Source: Datisca glomerata (Eukaryota > Streptophyta > Magnoliopsida > Cucurbitales > Datiscaceae). Taken from it: 64,000 nt of DNA. The notes below the pieces were generated by a model that did no database searches, was not told the origin of the DNA, and saw only the letters and a list, made by a program, of their open reading frames with translations. The stretch lies in assembly GCA_003255025.1 (NCBI GenBank), contig QANY01004038.1, positions 119,420-183,419 on the forward strand. The letters run 5' to 3'. The translations under genes were made by a program, and so were the position numbers. Below, piece by piece: positions 1 through 11,500 of this stretch (positions are counted from its first letter, which is position 1; every line of letters starts with the position of its first letter).

Positions 1-905
1 TTTCTTCAATGATGATAAAGTTGGGAAAATTTTAGTTGTTAAGTTAGGTGTCATGACCGTGAGTAAAGATTCTGAATAGATATTATTCTCCGAAAAGTAC
101 TTATTTACTGTTTCACATTTAGCTAGGGTAAGAGAACGTTGAGGCTGTCAAATGGAGCGGTTATTGTTTATTCTAGGCATTTGTCTCTTTGATCTTTCTT
201 GTCAAAACATTTTTGTTCCCTTCCCTTCTACCACATTTAACAGATGTTGACTATCTTTCGTGTGTGTGTGTTTATTCTCTCATTTGCCTGTTTTAATATA
301 CATATTTTCTCTATTTTTTATTATTCTATTGTCTATTTTCCCCTTTCTTTTGAGGATCTGATGTCCTCCCTCATATGCATCCTTACTTTCTTTCTTGGAG
401 TCATCTGATACTTGATTGGTATCTTTCACGTTGAGTGTTTTAGTAGCGCTGGTGAAGCGCTAGGCTATAGTGGTTACAGTGATGCTCCATCTTTTGTTCT
501 CTTTTTTGTATTACCTTCATAGTTCTTGTTATCGGGTTTACATTATACTTTTCCCTCCTAAAATTAGTTCATAATTGTTGAATTGCCTTTTGGATAGGTA
601 GGTATTTCCTAAGTTATAGTTGGGCTAGATGATTCATGATTCAATAATACTTCTTGGAATGGAAATGGGTCTTATAGTGAAATTTTCGGTATTTACTTTT
701 CCTTGTAGTTCTTACTAAAGAATAGATCACCTCACAACGTAAACATGAATGAAAGTACACTTCTGTTTTCTGCTACCAGCATATCATATTTCTAGCTTCT
801 CACTTCAAGTAATATTTCCAATATTATATAGTTTGTCAGTTTCGAGAGAGGAGGTTGGTCCTGTTTGAAGGTTCATTGTTATCACAAACAATTTGCTTGT
901 TGCAG
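1..905. other. Non-coding sequence upstream of the first visible AHL exon
   Basis: I see no exon with an AT-hook or the start of a PPC domain here. The sequence is T-rich and ends in a usable branch/pyrimidine region and acceptor (tgcag at 901-905). It is most simply read as an intron of the AHL gene whose 5' exons lie left of the window. Nothing else was recognised. Confidence 0.5.
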
Positions 906-1841
906 GACATAGCATCAAAGGTGTTGTCATTTTCTAAACAAGGGCCACGCACTGTTTGTATTCTATCTGCATATGGTTCCATTTGCAATGTTACCCTTTG
1001 TCAACCTGGAAGTTCTTCTGGAGTGACATATAAGGTACTTTTAGATATCTTTTCTGGTTCATTGAGGACTATTATTTTGCTCTCAAGCTCGTTGGTTCTC
1101 TGCAAACACTTAAATGTTGTCCCTTTTATCCTAAAGTTCAAAAGTCTATGGCGTTTTGATTGATTTTTTGTATAAAAATTCCTTTTATGTATATCTTGTA
1201 AGAGTTAAGGCCGCCGTCGTAGGTTGGTAATTGTATGCCATGGAGATTGAGTTTTTTCCTTTTGCATCATTTAGTACCTGATGTTATTTCTTGTTATTTT
1301 CTAATGCAGGGAAACTTTGAGATCATCTCTCTATCTGGGTCGGTCTTACTTTCTGAAGATAATGATAATCAAAGTCAAACAAGTGGTTTAACCATCTCCC
1401 TAGCAGGGTCAGATGGCCGGGTTCTTGGTGGTGGGGTTGCAGGGATGCTAATGGCAGCTGGTCCGGTCCAGGTACCCCTCCCTCCCTCCCTCCCTCCCTC
1501 CCTGTCTGACGTTTTTTTTGGTTCAGGTTATCCCCTCCCTCCCTCCCTCTGACGTTTTTTTGGTTCAGGTTATCGTAGGTAGCTTCATTGTGGATGGGAA
1601 GAAACCCAAGTCTAGTACGCTGAAATCTGGATCTTCATCTGCACCTCCACAAATGTTGAACTTCAGTGCAAGTATTGCAGGAACAAGCCCGCCCTCTCAA
1701 ATGGCATCAAGTGAATCATCTGATGATAGTGGAGGTAGCACTTTAAATAGAGGCCCTAATATCTACAACAGCAATTCCAATCAACCCAATATTCACAGTA
1801 TGCAAATGTACCAATTGTGGGCTGCTCAAACTCAACAGTGA
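906..1841 (+). CDS. AT-hook motif nuclear-localized (AHL) protein, PPC/DUF296 domain, 3' part only
   Basis: Three exons are visible: 906-1034, 1310-1471 and 1569-1841 (stop TGA at 1839-1841), with GT/AG introns and all junctions in phase 0. The first encodes DIASKVLSFSKQGPR and a following beta strand. The second contains GRVLGGGVAGMLMAAGPVQ, the signature of the PPC domain. The third opens with VIVGSF, then a serine-rich, low-complexity tail ending in a Q-rich stretch, as in AHL proteins. Members of this family bind AT-rich DNA in the minor groove through AT-hooks and trimerise through PPC; they act as nuclear regulators of growth and flowering. The AT-hook exons are not in the window, so the model is 5'-partial. 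The intron 1472-1568 contains a duplicated acceptor that permits an in-frame 14-residue insertion just before VIVGSF. The family call is firm; the paralogue is not determined. Confidence 0.9.
1472..1568 (+). repeat. CCCT-repeat intron with tandemly duplicated 3' splice site
   Basis: This short AHL intron starts with a (CCCT)n run, followed by a block (pyrimidine run, TCTGACG, T-run, GGTTCAG, GTTATC) that occurs twice in a row, at about 1505-1532 and 1546-1574. Both copies end in a good acceptor: AG at 1525-1526 and AG at 1567-1568. The two acceptors are 42 nt apart. Confidence 0.85.
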
Positions 1842-4159
1842 AGATTGCTTCCCTTGTTAACATTGCAGAGCACGAGCTGTTGGCTTGGCCATGGTTTTCA
1901 TTAGATCGATCAAACCCCAAACCAAAACGCTTAACGTCTGTGGTTTGGAAAACATGTTAGAGGTATTTATTATAATCTTTCTAGGTAGGTTTTTTCAATT
2001 TACATTCTATGAGCACGTTTCTTAACACTCGGTTAGATTTCTTTTCACTCTTTCTGTTTCTTTCTTTCTTGAAGCTTTGAAGCATGGCTGCTGTTAATAG
2101 CTCAGAGTACCCTCCCATCTCCTAAATCTATTAAATTTAAATTGCTTGCCTTAGTACTTTCTTTACTATCCTTTTATTTTGAAACTTTTTTTACTAGTTT
2201 CCCATTTATAGTTTCTGGTTTAACTTTATTTACTAGAAATCTATCGTTTATTGAAATTTATACTCTTAAATTACCATTAATGTTATCTTTCACTTACATG
2301 TGTGTTTGTCTTCTATTGGATGCTAAATTTCGTATTGGTTCATTGGCAGTTGAAGTATGTAATCAATACTTTCATCTTGCCTAATTCTTAGTGCTTTGTA
2401 CCTTGCATTACAACATCTTCAAAATTGCCCTGATTGAATGCTAGAGATGAATGGATTCTAATGTCAATAATTAACCGACAAATACAAACTGGGAATGAAA
2501 GTTAGATTCTATGAATCAAAGTACAAACCTTTATGTGCCTACTACTACAGCCACTATTTAGAAAGCCAATATCTAGATTTACATGAAATTAAAACAAACA
2601 TTGAGAGAGGGAGGCAGGGTAAAGGGCAGTTTAAAGATCAATGAAGACTTGTAATATCATAAAAAAATAGAAAATAGATTGGTTTTGTTGAAGTACCCTA
2701 ACCAACGATATAAATATTTTAAATAATTTTTTTATCAAATTAATAGACTTATGAGACATGGCAGGTTCCATCTCAAAGAGATGGATGATGTTGATATTAA
2801 TTATAAATATTATGATTATATTAAAATATACAATCAAACCCCAAGGTCGGTGTCCGGTTCTTGGAGGCTTGTTTCCTTCTAAGGGCAATCAATCTTTGAA
2901 TCCTCTTGAATATAAAGCTATCAAAATCATCAACGGGTCTCTGATCTCATGTAGACTTGCCCTTAATAAGTTAAGATTTTAGTTAATAAATGGGTGAAGA
3001 GACGGTTACAGTACGTTTCAAAATGTATATCCACCCTATTACCGTCCCATTTAGTTTTCTATAATTTTAAACATATTTTTAATATGTTAAAAATCACAGC
3101 ACAAAATATACTCTAATGTATGATGAAATGTCTTTGGTTATGAAACTTCGAGGTAAACATATCCATTTTGATTATGTAGTTGAAATTTTGTAATATAGTT
3201 TTATTTGGAATGGAATTTTTAGTTGGTTGTGAAACTTCTCTATATATATTATGGAAAATGGAATTATTAGTTATATACTTTTATTGTTTTAAGAAATTTG
3301 ATACATAATTCTAGTTTTAAGGAATGTTACGGGGTTTTTGCGGTTAACCCGCTTTTAATAGAGATTTTCCATTGGAAGCCAGTTATTCGCGATAAGGAGG
3401 CAGTACGGGGACAGGAAGCTGCTACGTCCCTGGCCTTCCCATTGACATTCCTACTTGGATATAATCAATTTTAAAAAATGACAAAAAAAAAATCACTTTT
3501 CCACTATGAACTATAAAATGACTGAAAAACCTTTTTTTTTAATGGCCGAAAGGTTACAAGGTAATAATTTAGTTGTAAAATTATACTCAGGTAAATAAAT
3601 TACTTACATTTACGATGTAATTTGGGAACTAAATTATTTACTCAGCCTTTTTCCGAAAAAAAAACAGATATTTTTTGTCATTTTCGTGGTTCTCCCATCA
3701 TTTTTTTTGTGCTGAAGTCAGTGATTTACCCTACTCATGTAGAAAAATTTTAGAGGGCACGATGCATGAATCTCATGAAATTAGTCGATGTGTGTATGAG
3801 CTGGCGGGGGCACCCATGGCCTTGAATAATAAAAAGTCCAACAGATTTAATTCAGAAAACTGTGGAAAATATTAGTGGTCTACATGGTCGAGTCAGTCCA
3901 GTTTTTAGCATGAAAATTAGACAGAACCAAAATTCACTTTTGCCATAATAATGACCAAACCGATCAATTATGTACATGTAAATTGAACTGACCGAATCGA
4001 CCACTAAAACTTTTTTTATTTATTTTAAGAGATCAATCAATGAATTTAATCATACATTTTTTAATTTTTTTTAAGTTTTTCTTGAATTACAATAAAAATT
4101 ATCAATTTAAACCACAACATGTAAACTAACCATTAAAGAGAGATAAAAGAAATACAGAA
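1842..4159. other. Intergenic region 3' of the AHL gene
   Basis: The AHL 3' UTR probably covers the first few hundred bases. The rest is AT-rich with no ORF resembling a known protein. 3880-4020 and 4320-4420 contain several copies of short motifs such as gaccgaa/ttcggtc, which look like degenerate dispersed repeat sequence. I found no supported gene. Confidence 0.5.
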
Positions 4160-4234
4160 GGAGAGAAACATGAGAGATGAGAAAGGAGAGAAATGTGAGA
4201 GATGAGAAAGGAGAGAAATGTGAGAGATGAGAAA
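4160..4234. repeat. Purine-rich minisatellite, three 25-bp units
   Basis: Three consecutive units of the form ggagagaaatgtgagagatg plus agaaa lie at 4160-4184, 4185-4209 and 4210-4234. The first differs from the others at two positions. A fourth copy is displaced to about 4275-4299 after a 40-bp unrelated stretch. Confidence 0.85.
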
Positions 4235-4444
4235 GGATAAACGGTCCATCCGATCGATTCAGTTTAAAATGTAAGGAGAGAAATGTGAGAGATGAGAAAT
4301 TATAAACAAAAGTTAGCTTTTTTTTAAAACAAAGACCGAATCGTTCACATCTAGCTAAAAAATGAACCAAACAGATTATTTTCCGCTCAGTTCAGATCGA
4401 TTTAGTTGGTTATGCACACGCTTAGAAAATATGCCTAATGCTTT

Positions 4445-4690
4445 GGAAATAAGAGTCTTTTAAGTGATTTTGCTAGTTTAAAAGAATGAAAAGTTTTTAC
4501 TCTCTCTAATCTAATTTGCTTAAAAGTCATGAACATCCCCTTCTAGTTTAAAAATGATACTCATTTTGGAAATTAGAGTCATTTAATTGATATTGCCAGT
4601 TTAAAAAAATGAAAAGTTCTTATAATCTTTAATCTGTTTGCTTAAAAAGCACAGACATCTCTTTCTAATCTGAAAAGTGATACTCATTTT
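4445..4690. repeat. Diverged tandem dimer of a 123-bp unit
   Basis: A block starting ggaaataagagtc at 4445 recurs as ggaaattagagtc at 4568, and the two copies can be followed in parallel through matching landmarks such as agtttaaaa, gaaaagtt, tttgcttaaaa and gatactcatttt. Copies differ by many substitutions. No coding content was recognised. Confidence 0.75.
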
Positions 4691-5576
4691 CTGAATCTTA
4701 TACGTCTCAAATATACCAAATATGGAGGGCATCACATTATCTGGAATGGAGGTAATTGCATGATCCTCGCAATCAAGGTTCTTTGTTTCTTATGAGAATG
4801 AGAGAATGATTTGATGGAGGCAATCCTAAGATTTCTCCAATCAGGATAATCTCCTAACAAACTGCCCATAAAGTGTACGAAGGATGTCATTGGCTTCATG
4901 TTTTGGCACTAACACTCGAGTAAACAACAATATCTTATTTCTAGTATAGATGACGTATTGAAGACTCTGTTTATACGTGATCCGAAACCATTTGCAGGTC
5001 AAAGTTTCTTTTTTCTTTTCTCATACCTCTTCTTAGTCGAGCCACACTCAATGAAAAACAATAATGCACCATTGAATAGACAAGAAAGGGCACTTTAGAT
5101 TGTTCATGTTACAGACTTTTAAATTGATTTTGTTGACAAAATTCAAGAAGTTAGGGACTGGTGATGACGTGTGATATCAGGATAATCAATCCTCGTCCTT
5201 GGCAATGTACCTTCGTGGCCCTCATTGGATCGCCCATATTTAATGTCCCCGATGACACCATGAAACAACCAATTCATTTAATCATCAAGTGGTGATCTTC
5301 ACACGTTTACTGTTGCCCTGGATCCTAATCGGTGGAGGTGATATAATGTCATTGATGACGTTTCGTCTTACTCAGGTTGGTTCATGCCTAAGTTTAAGTG
5401 TTGGGTTTGAGGAAGGTGGGACTCTTCCAGCCTAAGAATTTTCTTTCAATCTGAGTGTCTTTTTCTCATTTTCGGACTTAGACAAAATATGAAGTTCACT
5501 ACTCCTTAATCTCGGTCTTCTAATACTTGGAATTCTATGTTGGGATTGAACTCGTCTTGAGTTTTATGTGTCTGAG

Positions 5577-5760
5577 GACGGAGCTCGTCTTCAGGTTCGT
5601 GGGGACCTCGATCTCGGATTTAGGGGGATCTCGTCCTCAGATTTTGAGAATCTCGTCCTCGGGTCCATGGGGATCGCGTCCTCGAATTCGTGGAGACCTC
5701 ATCCTCAAGTTGGTGGAGACCTCGACCTCAGGTTCATGTGGACCTCAACCTTGTCCCTTG
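5577..5760. repeat. GC-richer minisatellite, about eight 22-23-bp units
   Basis: Units built on the pattern g-ggacctcgtcctcag-ttcgtgg repeat about eight times with imperfect spacing. The array gives overlapping open frames in two registers; these simply translate the repeat and resemble no protein I know. The surrounding 4700-7150 region is AT-rich and holds nothing else I can support. Confidence 0.75.
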
Positions 5761-7157
5761 GTGCTCCTAGGACTCTTCATCAATGGCTTCACCTTGGACA
5801 ATGCAATGCTCATTACTTACTGCTTCTCGGTCATCTCATATGATGTCACTTCATGCTATTCTTCCTTAGATCGATGTTCTCTCATAAAGTAAGAATGATC
5901 TCTTTTGATAAAGTTTTGATGCTGAATTCAACTTCAAATCTGAAACGAGGTAAGAAATCCTTGGTGAGTTTGTTACTTGTTAAAACGTTGATAATGAGAT
6001 GAGCATCCTCTCCAGTTGAAAAAAAAAAACAAAAGAGATCTTTCATGATCCAACACTGATTTATTATGGATGGATTTAGAACTTGACAATTTAGTTAAGA
6101 AAAAGTAATTTTATAATTTTTTTCCTAAATTCGAATCGAGTTGAATCTGAATTATTGGAAAATAATCGAACGGTATAAATTAACTGAAAAACACACATCC
6201 TACCTAGTGGAGTAAACATGGAGAGGATCTAATTCCTCTAGAATTTATTTGAACGGGTGGATTATACTGGTGGACAACTTACCAATGATTCTATTGATAG
6301 TCTATTATTCTGTAATTCATTGATACATATACACAAGAATATTGCCAGGTAATTAAACTACTTTGAAGCATCCATTAGGTACAGATAACCATCAATATTT
6401 AATGATATATATGTTACCCAAATTATTCCCTCCAAAACCTGCATTTTTATTAGAGGCTAGAATTGAGATTTTGAATGGCTTTTCTCTCTTTTCTTATTTA
6501 ACAAAATAATAAGCAAGAGAATATAAATAGTTATAACCACCTTTTTTCATACACGTCGAAGAAATAAGCAGACCTTTCTATATCAAAATATCAGTTGAGA
6601 AAATCATAGACAAATTTCTGAATTACCCGGTAAGAATGTGGAGAAGAACAAAAAATAAAAACAGAGTGGTTCCACCTACTTAAAACTAGTTTCATTCCAG
6701 TTTGCCGAAATGCATATTTTACTTGAATCTTTTTTCATAATGGTACGGAAGAATAATATCATTGGAGTAGATACATGAATCATTTTAAGTACAGTAATTA
6801 TTTATAGGGTTTTTTTTTTGTTAAACTAGATCTCTAAACTAACTATTTTATAAAAATCAACCCTTACACTAAAATGCATTTGTGAAGTTACATGTTTATC
6901 TTTTGTTTTCTTATTCATTCTTTCTGGAATATGTATAAGTTTTATTTTCTTCTTAATTTCTGAAAAACTTGAATTTTCATGGGTTTTTCCTATTCATGAT
7001 TTTTTAAAAATATTTTTTTTCCTAGAACGTTGTTTGAAGTTTATTTATTTTCTTTTTTCTGAAAAACTTGAATTTTGGACGAATAAGAAGAATAAGATTT
7101 TTTACCCAAATTTGAGAGAGAGAAACCCGTAGAGAGAGTATGAGTTTTGTTAATTTT

Positions 7158-7690
7158 GTATTACACGATGGAGTACGCTAGCGTCGTGTAGAATACATGA
7201 TGGATACACGACGTCAGTGTGCCACCATCGTGTAGACTGCATGATCCTGTAGTCTACACGATGGAACACGATGCAGATGTACCCATCGTATAACTACACG
7301 ATGCTAGTGTAACCATCGTGTAGTCTACATGTCAGTATACTCATTGTGCAGTTTACATGATGGCTACACGATACCAGTGTACTCATCGTGTAGCCTACAC
7401 GATGCCAATGTACTCATCGTGTATCCTACACGATGCCAATGTACTCATCGATGCCAATGTACTCATCGTGTAATTTACAGGATGGCTACATGATGCCGGT
7501 GTACCCATTGTATAGACTACACGATGCCGGTGTACCCATCGTGTAGACTATACGATGGTGATACGATACCAGTGTACCAATCGTGTAGACTACACGATGC
7601 TGGTGTATTCATTGTGTAGTGTACATGATGGTTACACAATGTCAGTGTACCCATCCTATAGTCTACACGATGGCTGCATGATGCCGACAT
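7158..7690. repeat. Minisatellite of hairpin-forming units (TACACGATG...CATCGTGTA)
   Basis: The block consists of repeated variants of ctacacgatg, a 10-12-nt spacer such as ccaatgtact, and catcgtgtag. Each full unit, about 31 bp, is therefore an inverted repeat with roughly 9-bp arms. At least ten units or half-units are visible, some fused or truncated (for example around 7445-7460). The spacer is also partly conserved (cc-a/g-gtgtac). The array lies between the AHL gene and the deacetylase gene. Confidence 0.85.
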
Positions 7691-7940
7691 TCAAATACCT
7701 CCTAGCACTACTGAAAAATATGAAGAAATATCTAAAGTAAATTATTCATAAATTGAAACAAGTTCCCCCTATCCTTAGGCTTGAAACTACTAACTTCTTC
7801 TGTCACAAAATTAAGAATATGAAAAATTACCGATAAAAAAAAAAAGAAAATCACGTAAATGGCACTCCAAAAAATGAACGAGAATTTAAAAAAAAAGTGA
7901 AACATTGAAAAAGAACTAGAAGAATGGATTGTTGCCTAAA

Positions 7941-8110
7941 AATGGGTAAAACCCCATTTCAGATCTGGTTTGTGGCTAGATCTAGTTCAGATCTGTAAAA
8001 ATAGGTAAAAAATCCATTTCAAATCTGCTTTGTGGCTAGATCTGGTTCAGATTTGTAAAAAATATGTAATAGCCCATTTTTAGATGTGGGCCAGATCTGG
8101 TTTGTCTTTT
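7941..8110. repeat. 60-bp tandem repeat, about 2.8 copies
   Basis: Units begin at 7941, 8001 and 8061. Each contains a short purine run, gtaaaa, ccatttcagatctgg, a ttgtggctagatctgg stretch and ttcagatctgtaaaa, with point differences. The last unit is incomplete. It lies about 400 bp upstream of the deacetylase start codon, so it may fall in that promoter region; I see no direct evidence that it is regulatory. Confidence 0.8.
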
Positions 8111-8523
8111 ACGGTCATCTTCCACAGTTGCAGAGATTTGATCATCTTCTTCGTCTTCTTTGACAAGAACGCAGATGTCATCTTCTTCGATTCATGCATG
8201 TCTTTTTCGGGCAAAAACTCATTTTGCAAAGAGAGCTTGAGCAGATTTGAAAACGAAGAACTAGAAAAAATGAAAAATGAAGAAGGAGAAACTGCGATGA
8301 AGAGTAAATATGTAACTTCATAGATATATTTTGATTGAATGTGGATCAGAAGTTAGAGTAAATAAAAATTAATATAAGAGTTAATTTTTATAAAATGATT
8401 AGTACAGGGTTTAGTTTAAAAAAACCTTATTTATACATTTATCTAGTCAATTCTCAATACCCTGCTAAACATTCTAACGGTTTTTCATTCTCTGCAAAAG
8501 TAGAAGGCAATCAAGGAATAGCC

Positions 8524-11500
8524 ATGGCTTTCTCTTCATACATAAAAGAGACGGTAGGAGACCTGAACAAGGACTCCTTCGTTTCCCTTCTCACCAAGCT
8601 CATTGGTGAGTCCGAGTATGTCCAGAACAACCCACCTGATCTGATCCCAGAAGAGGACAGAGTAGTCAATCATGTCCTTGAATCTCTCCTCCCCTTCAGC
8701 ACCACCGCCGGTGGCCCTTTAGTGATCAACCATGTCACCTACTTTCCTGGCCGAGGCAATTTGATTGTGGAATACCCTGGAACTGTGCCTAGAAAGATCT
8801 TGTCCTTCGTGGGTTGTCATATGGACGTCGTCACTGCTAATCCTAATGATTGGGTCTGCTCTTTTCTTCCTTGTTTTAATCTGAATTCTTGATTTTTTTT
8901 CCTGTTAATTCTTCTTCTGGGTTCCTTCAATTCTATTTGGAAGCTTAAATTGGGCAGATGCTATGCTTCGTTACGTTTTCTGTTGATTGTTTTAATTTGG
9001 ATTCTTAGCTTGTTCAGCGAAACTTTTTCATTTAGAACTATGCTTTATATTCAATATCTTTTTACTGCTTTTCCCTCTGTTATTTCCTGAGTTTGCTCTA
9101 GTATGACTTCACTGCTTTATTTTCTTTCTATGTAAAGATTATTCGTCTTTTTAAGATTGCATAAAAAAAACTCAACTTTTTATAGACTTGGTGCCTCAAG
9201 TATGGTAATCGGTATATTTAATGTAGTTTGTGATTACTCTCTTTCTTTTCTTATTTTGTGATTACTCTCTGTTATTTCCTGAGTTTGCTCTAGTATGACT
9301 TCACTGCTTTATTTTCTTTCTATGTAAAGATTATTCGTTTGTTTAAGATTGCATAAAAAAACTCAACTTTTTGTAGACTTGGTGCCTCAAGTATGGTAAT
9401 CGGTATATTTAATGTAGTTTGTGATTACTCTCTTTCTTTTCTTATTTTTTTATCTATGAATGTGATTTTGGCATTTGAATATATTTGCAAATACTTCTTC
9501 AGATTTCAACTTCAATAAGATCTTCCTACTTTTCTTATCTAACTGTCACATTCAATTTCTTTTTCCTAAACAAACTTGTTGTTTAATCGAATAACGTTTC
9601 CCATTTCGGTTAAAGAAATTGGGGATTAATTCCATCATCCTTATTTGTTTGGTAATACCTGTTATGAAGTTGATCAGCTTACTGCTCTTCACTTTGTCAT
9701 CATCACTATTTAGTCTTCATTGAGTTTCTTTTTCTTTCTTTTTTCCTTGTTTAATTTAAACTTATCTGCTTTAGAATTATTTTATTACTTAAGACAAGCA
9801 ATGAAATTAGAGTGATTTTTATGTCACTTAGTAGTGCTGATAATAAATGAATATCTAACTCTTATGCATCATATGATCTCTTAATTTACAGGAATTTGAT
9901 CCATTCTCATTGAGCATCGACGGGGAAAAACTACGGGGTCGTGGAACTACAGATTGTTTGGGACATGTTGCTCTTGTCACTGAACTTATGAGAAGGCTAG
10001 GAGAAACAAAGCCAAAATTGACGTCAACTGTTGTTGCTGTATTTATAGCCAATGAAGAGAACTCTGCCATCACCGGGGTCGGCGTGGATGCCCTAGTAAA
10101 AGATGGATTACTAAATAAACTAAAGGATGGTCCTCTGTAAGTGATCTCTGTATTTGTGAATGGCAGGATAAATAGTATTAACTGACATTTCAGAAATTAC
10201 TCATTGTATCTATGAACTTTAGCATCTATTCAATCTTGTTCTTATATTAGGTGAAAACATGTTGTCAGTAAAGGAGAAGATATTTTCATGCATCTAAAAC
10301 CATGGATATTACTGTTCGCTTATAAAGTTTAATTTGAAAATTATTGAAGAAAAACATCACTGGCTTATATTTGTAAAATATTTAGAGACTATACGATGAA
10401 TTCCCGTACCCTTGCTGACATTGATCTTTTTAATCTTTATCTTTTCTAAACCTTCATTGGCTTTACCTTAGATTAGCTCAGCTTTGAATTCTTTTCGGGG
10501 CTTTCTGTGCAGATTTTGGATTGACACAGCTGATAAACAACCCTGCATTGGTACTGGTGGTATGATACCATGGAAACTTCATGTTACTGGGAAACTGTTT
10601 CACAGTGGTTTAGCACACAAGGTATAAAACCAGAAATAAATTCAGAATGAAGCTGCATAAAATTTGTTAAACTAATCAGCTGGCTGGTAAACTAGACTCT
10701 GACTGAGAGACATGCAAAAAAAAACTTTTTGGTCGCTTGGAACAAAATTAGATGAAAATGGAAAAGGAAAAAAAATATGTCAAATTTTCTTCCTTCCGAA
10801 ATATGAAAAGAAGTTAAGGGTCATTTGGCAGAACGAAAAGAAATAAAGAGAATATATGGTGACCTCGTAGTACTCTGATGAAGCATTAAGCTTTCTGAGC
10901 ATGGCATAAAACAATTATAACTAAGTACTTAAACCCAAAGGAGAAAACTGTAAGCAAGTAGTTATCTTGAAAAAGAATAGGAGAATTGAAAGCCAAAAAC
11001 AAAGAAAACTGAAATGGTGTATGTAATTTGATATGCAGGCCATAAATCCATTGGAACTAGCTATGGATGCACTCAATGAGATTCAGTCACGCTTTTACAG
11101 AGACTTTCCTCCCCATCCTAAGGAACAGGTCTACGGATTTGCCACACCATCGACAATGAAACCAACTCAATGGAGTTGTAAGTTCTAAGTCTCCAGTCAT
11201 TAACTTAAGGGGGAAAATCCTTGAACTTAAGTTTAATGTAAATGCGTCTTTTGCAGATCCAGGTGGTGGGATTAATCAAATTCCAGCCGAGTGTACAATT
11301 TCCGGGGATGTCAGGTTTATAAAGATTTTATAAGGATCGTGTCATAACTGTTTTCACCATATTACTTTTTCGTTGATCATTAATTTATTTCTTTCTATTA
11401 TTTTGCAGGTTAACACCATTCTATGAGTAAGTCATCTTCTTATTGCTTAAATGCTAGACTGTGCCATAGTTTCATGTTCATCAACTAAATCAGAAATCCT

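Noticed and set aside
4107..4370. 87-codon minus-strand frame
   Set aside because: It is the complement of the 25-bp purine-rich repeat and gives a repetitive Ser/Phe/Leu peptide.
5527..5892. Two overlapping open frames of 91 and 121 codons
   Set aside because: Both translate the 22-23-bp minisatellite in different registers. They resemble no protein.
8395..8523. In-frame ATG upstream of the deacetylase start
   Set aside because: The extra 43 residues do not look like the family N-terminus, and the ATG at 8524 has a better context. The TATA-like box near 8429 would lie downstream of the earlier ATG.
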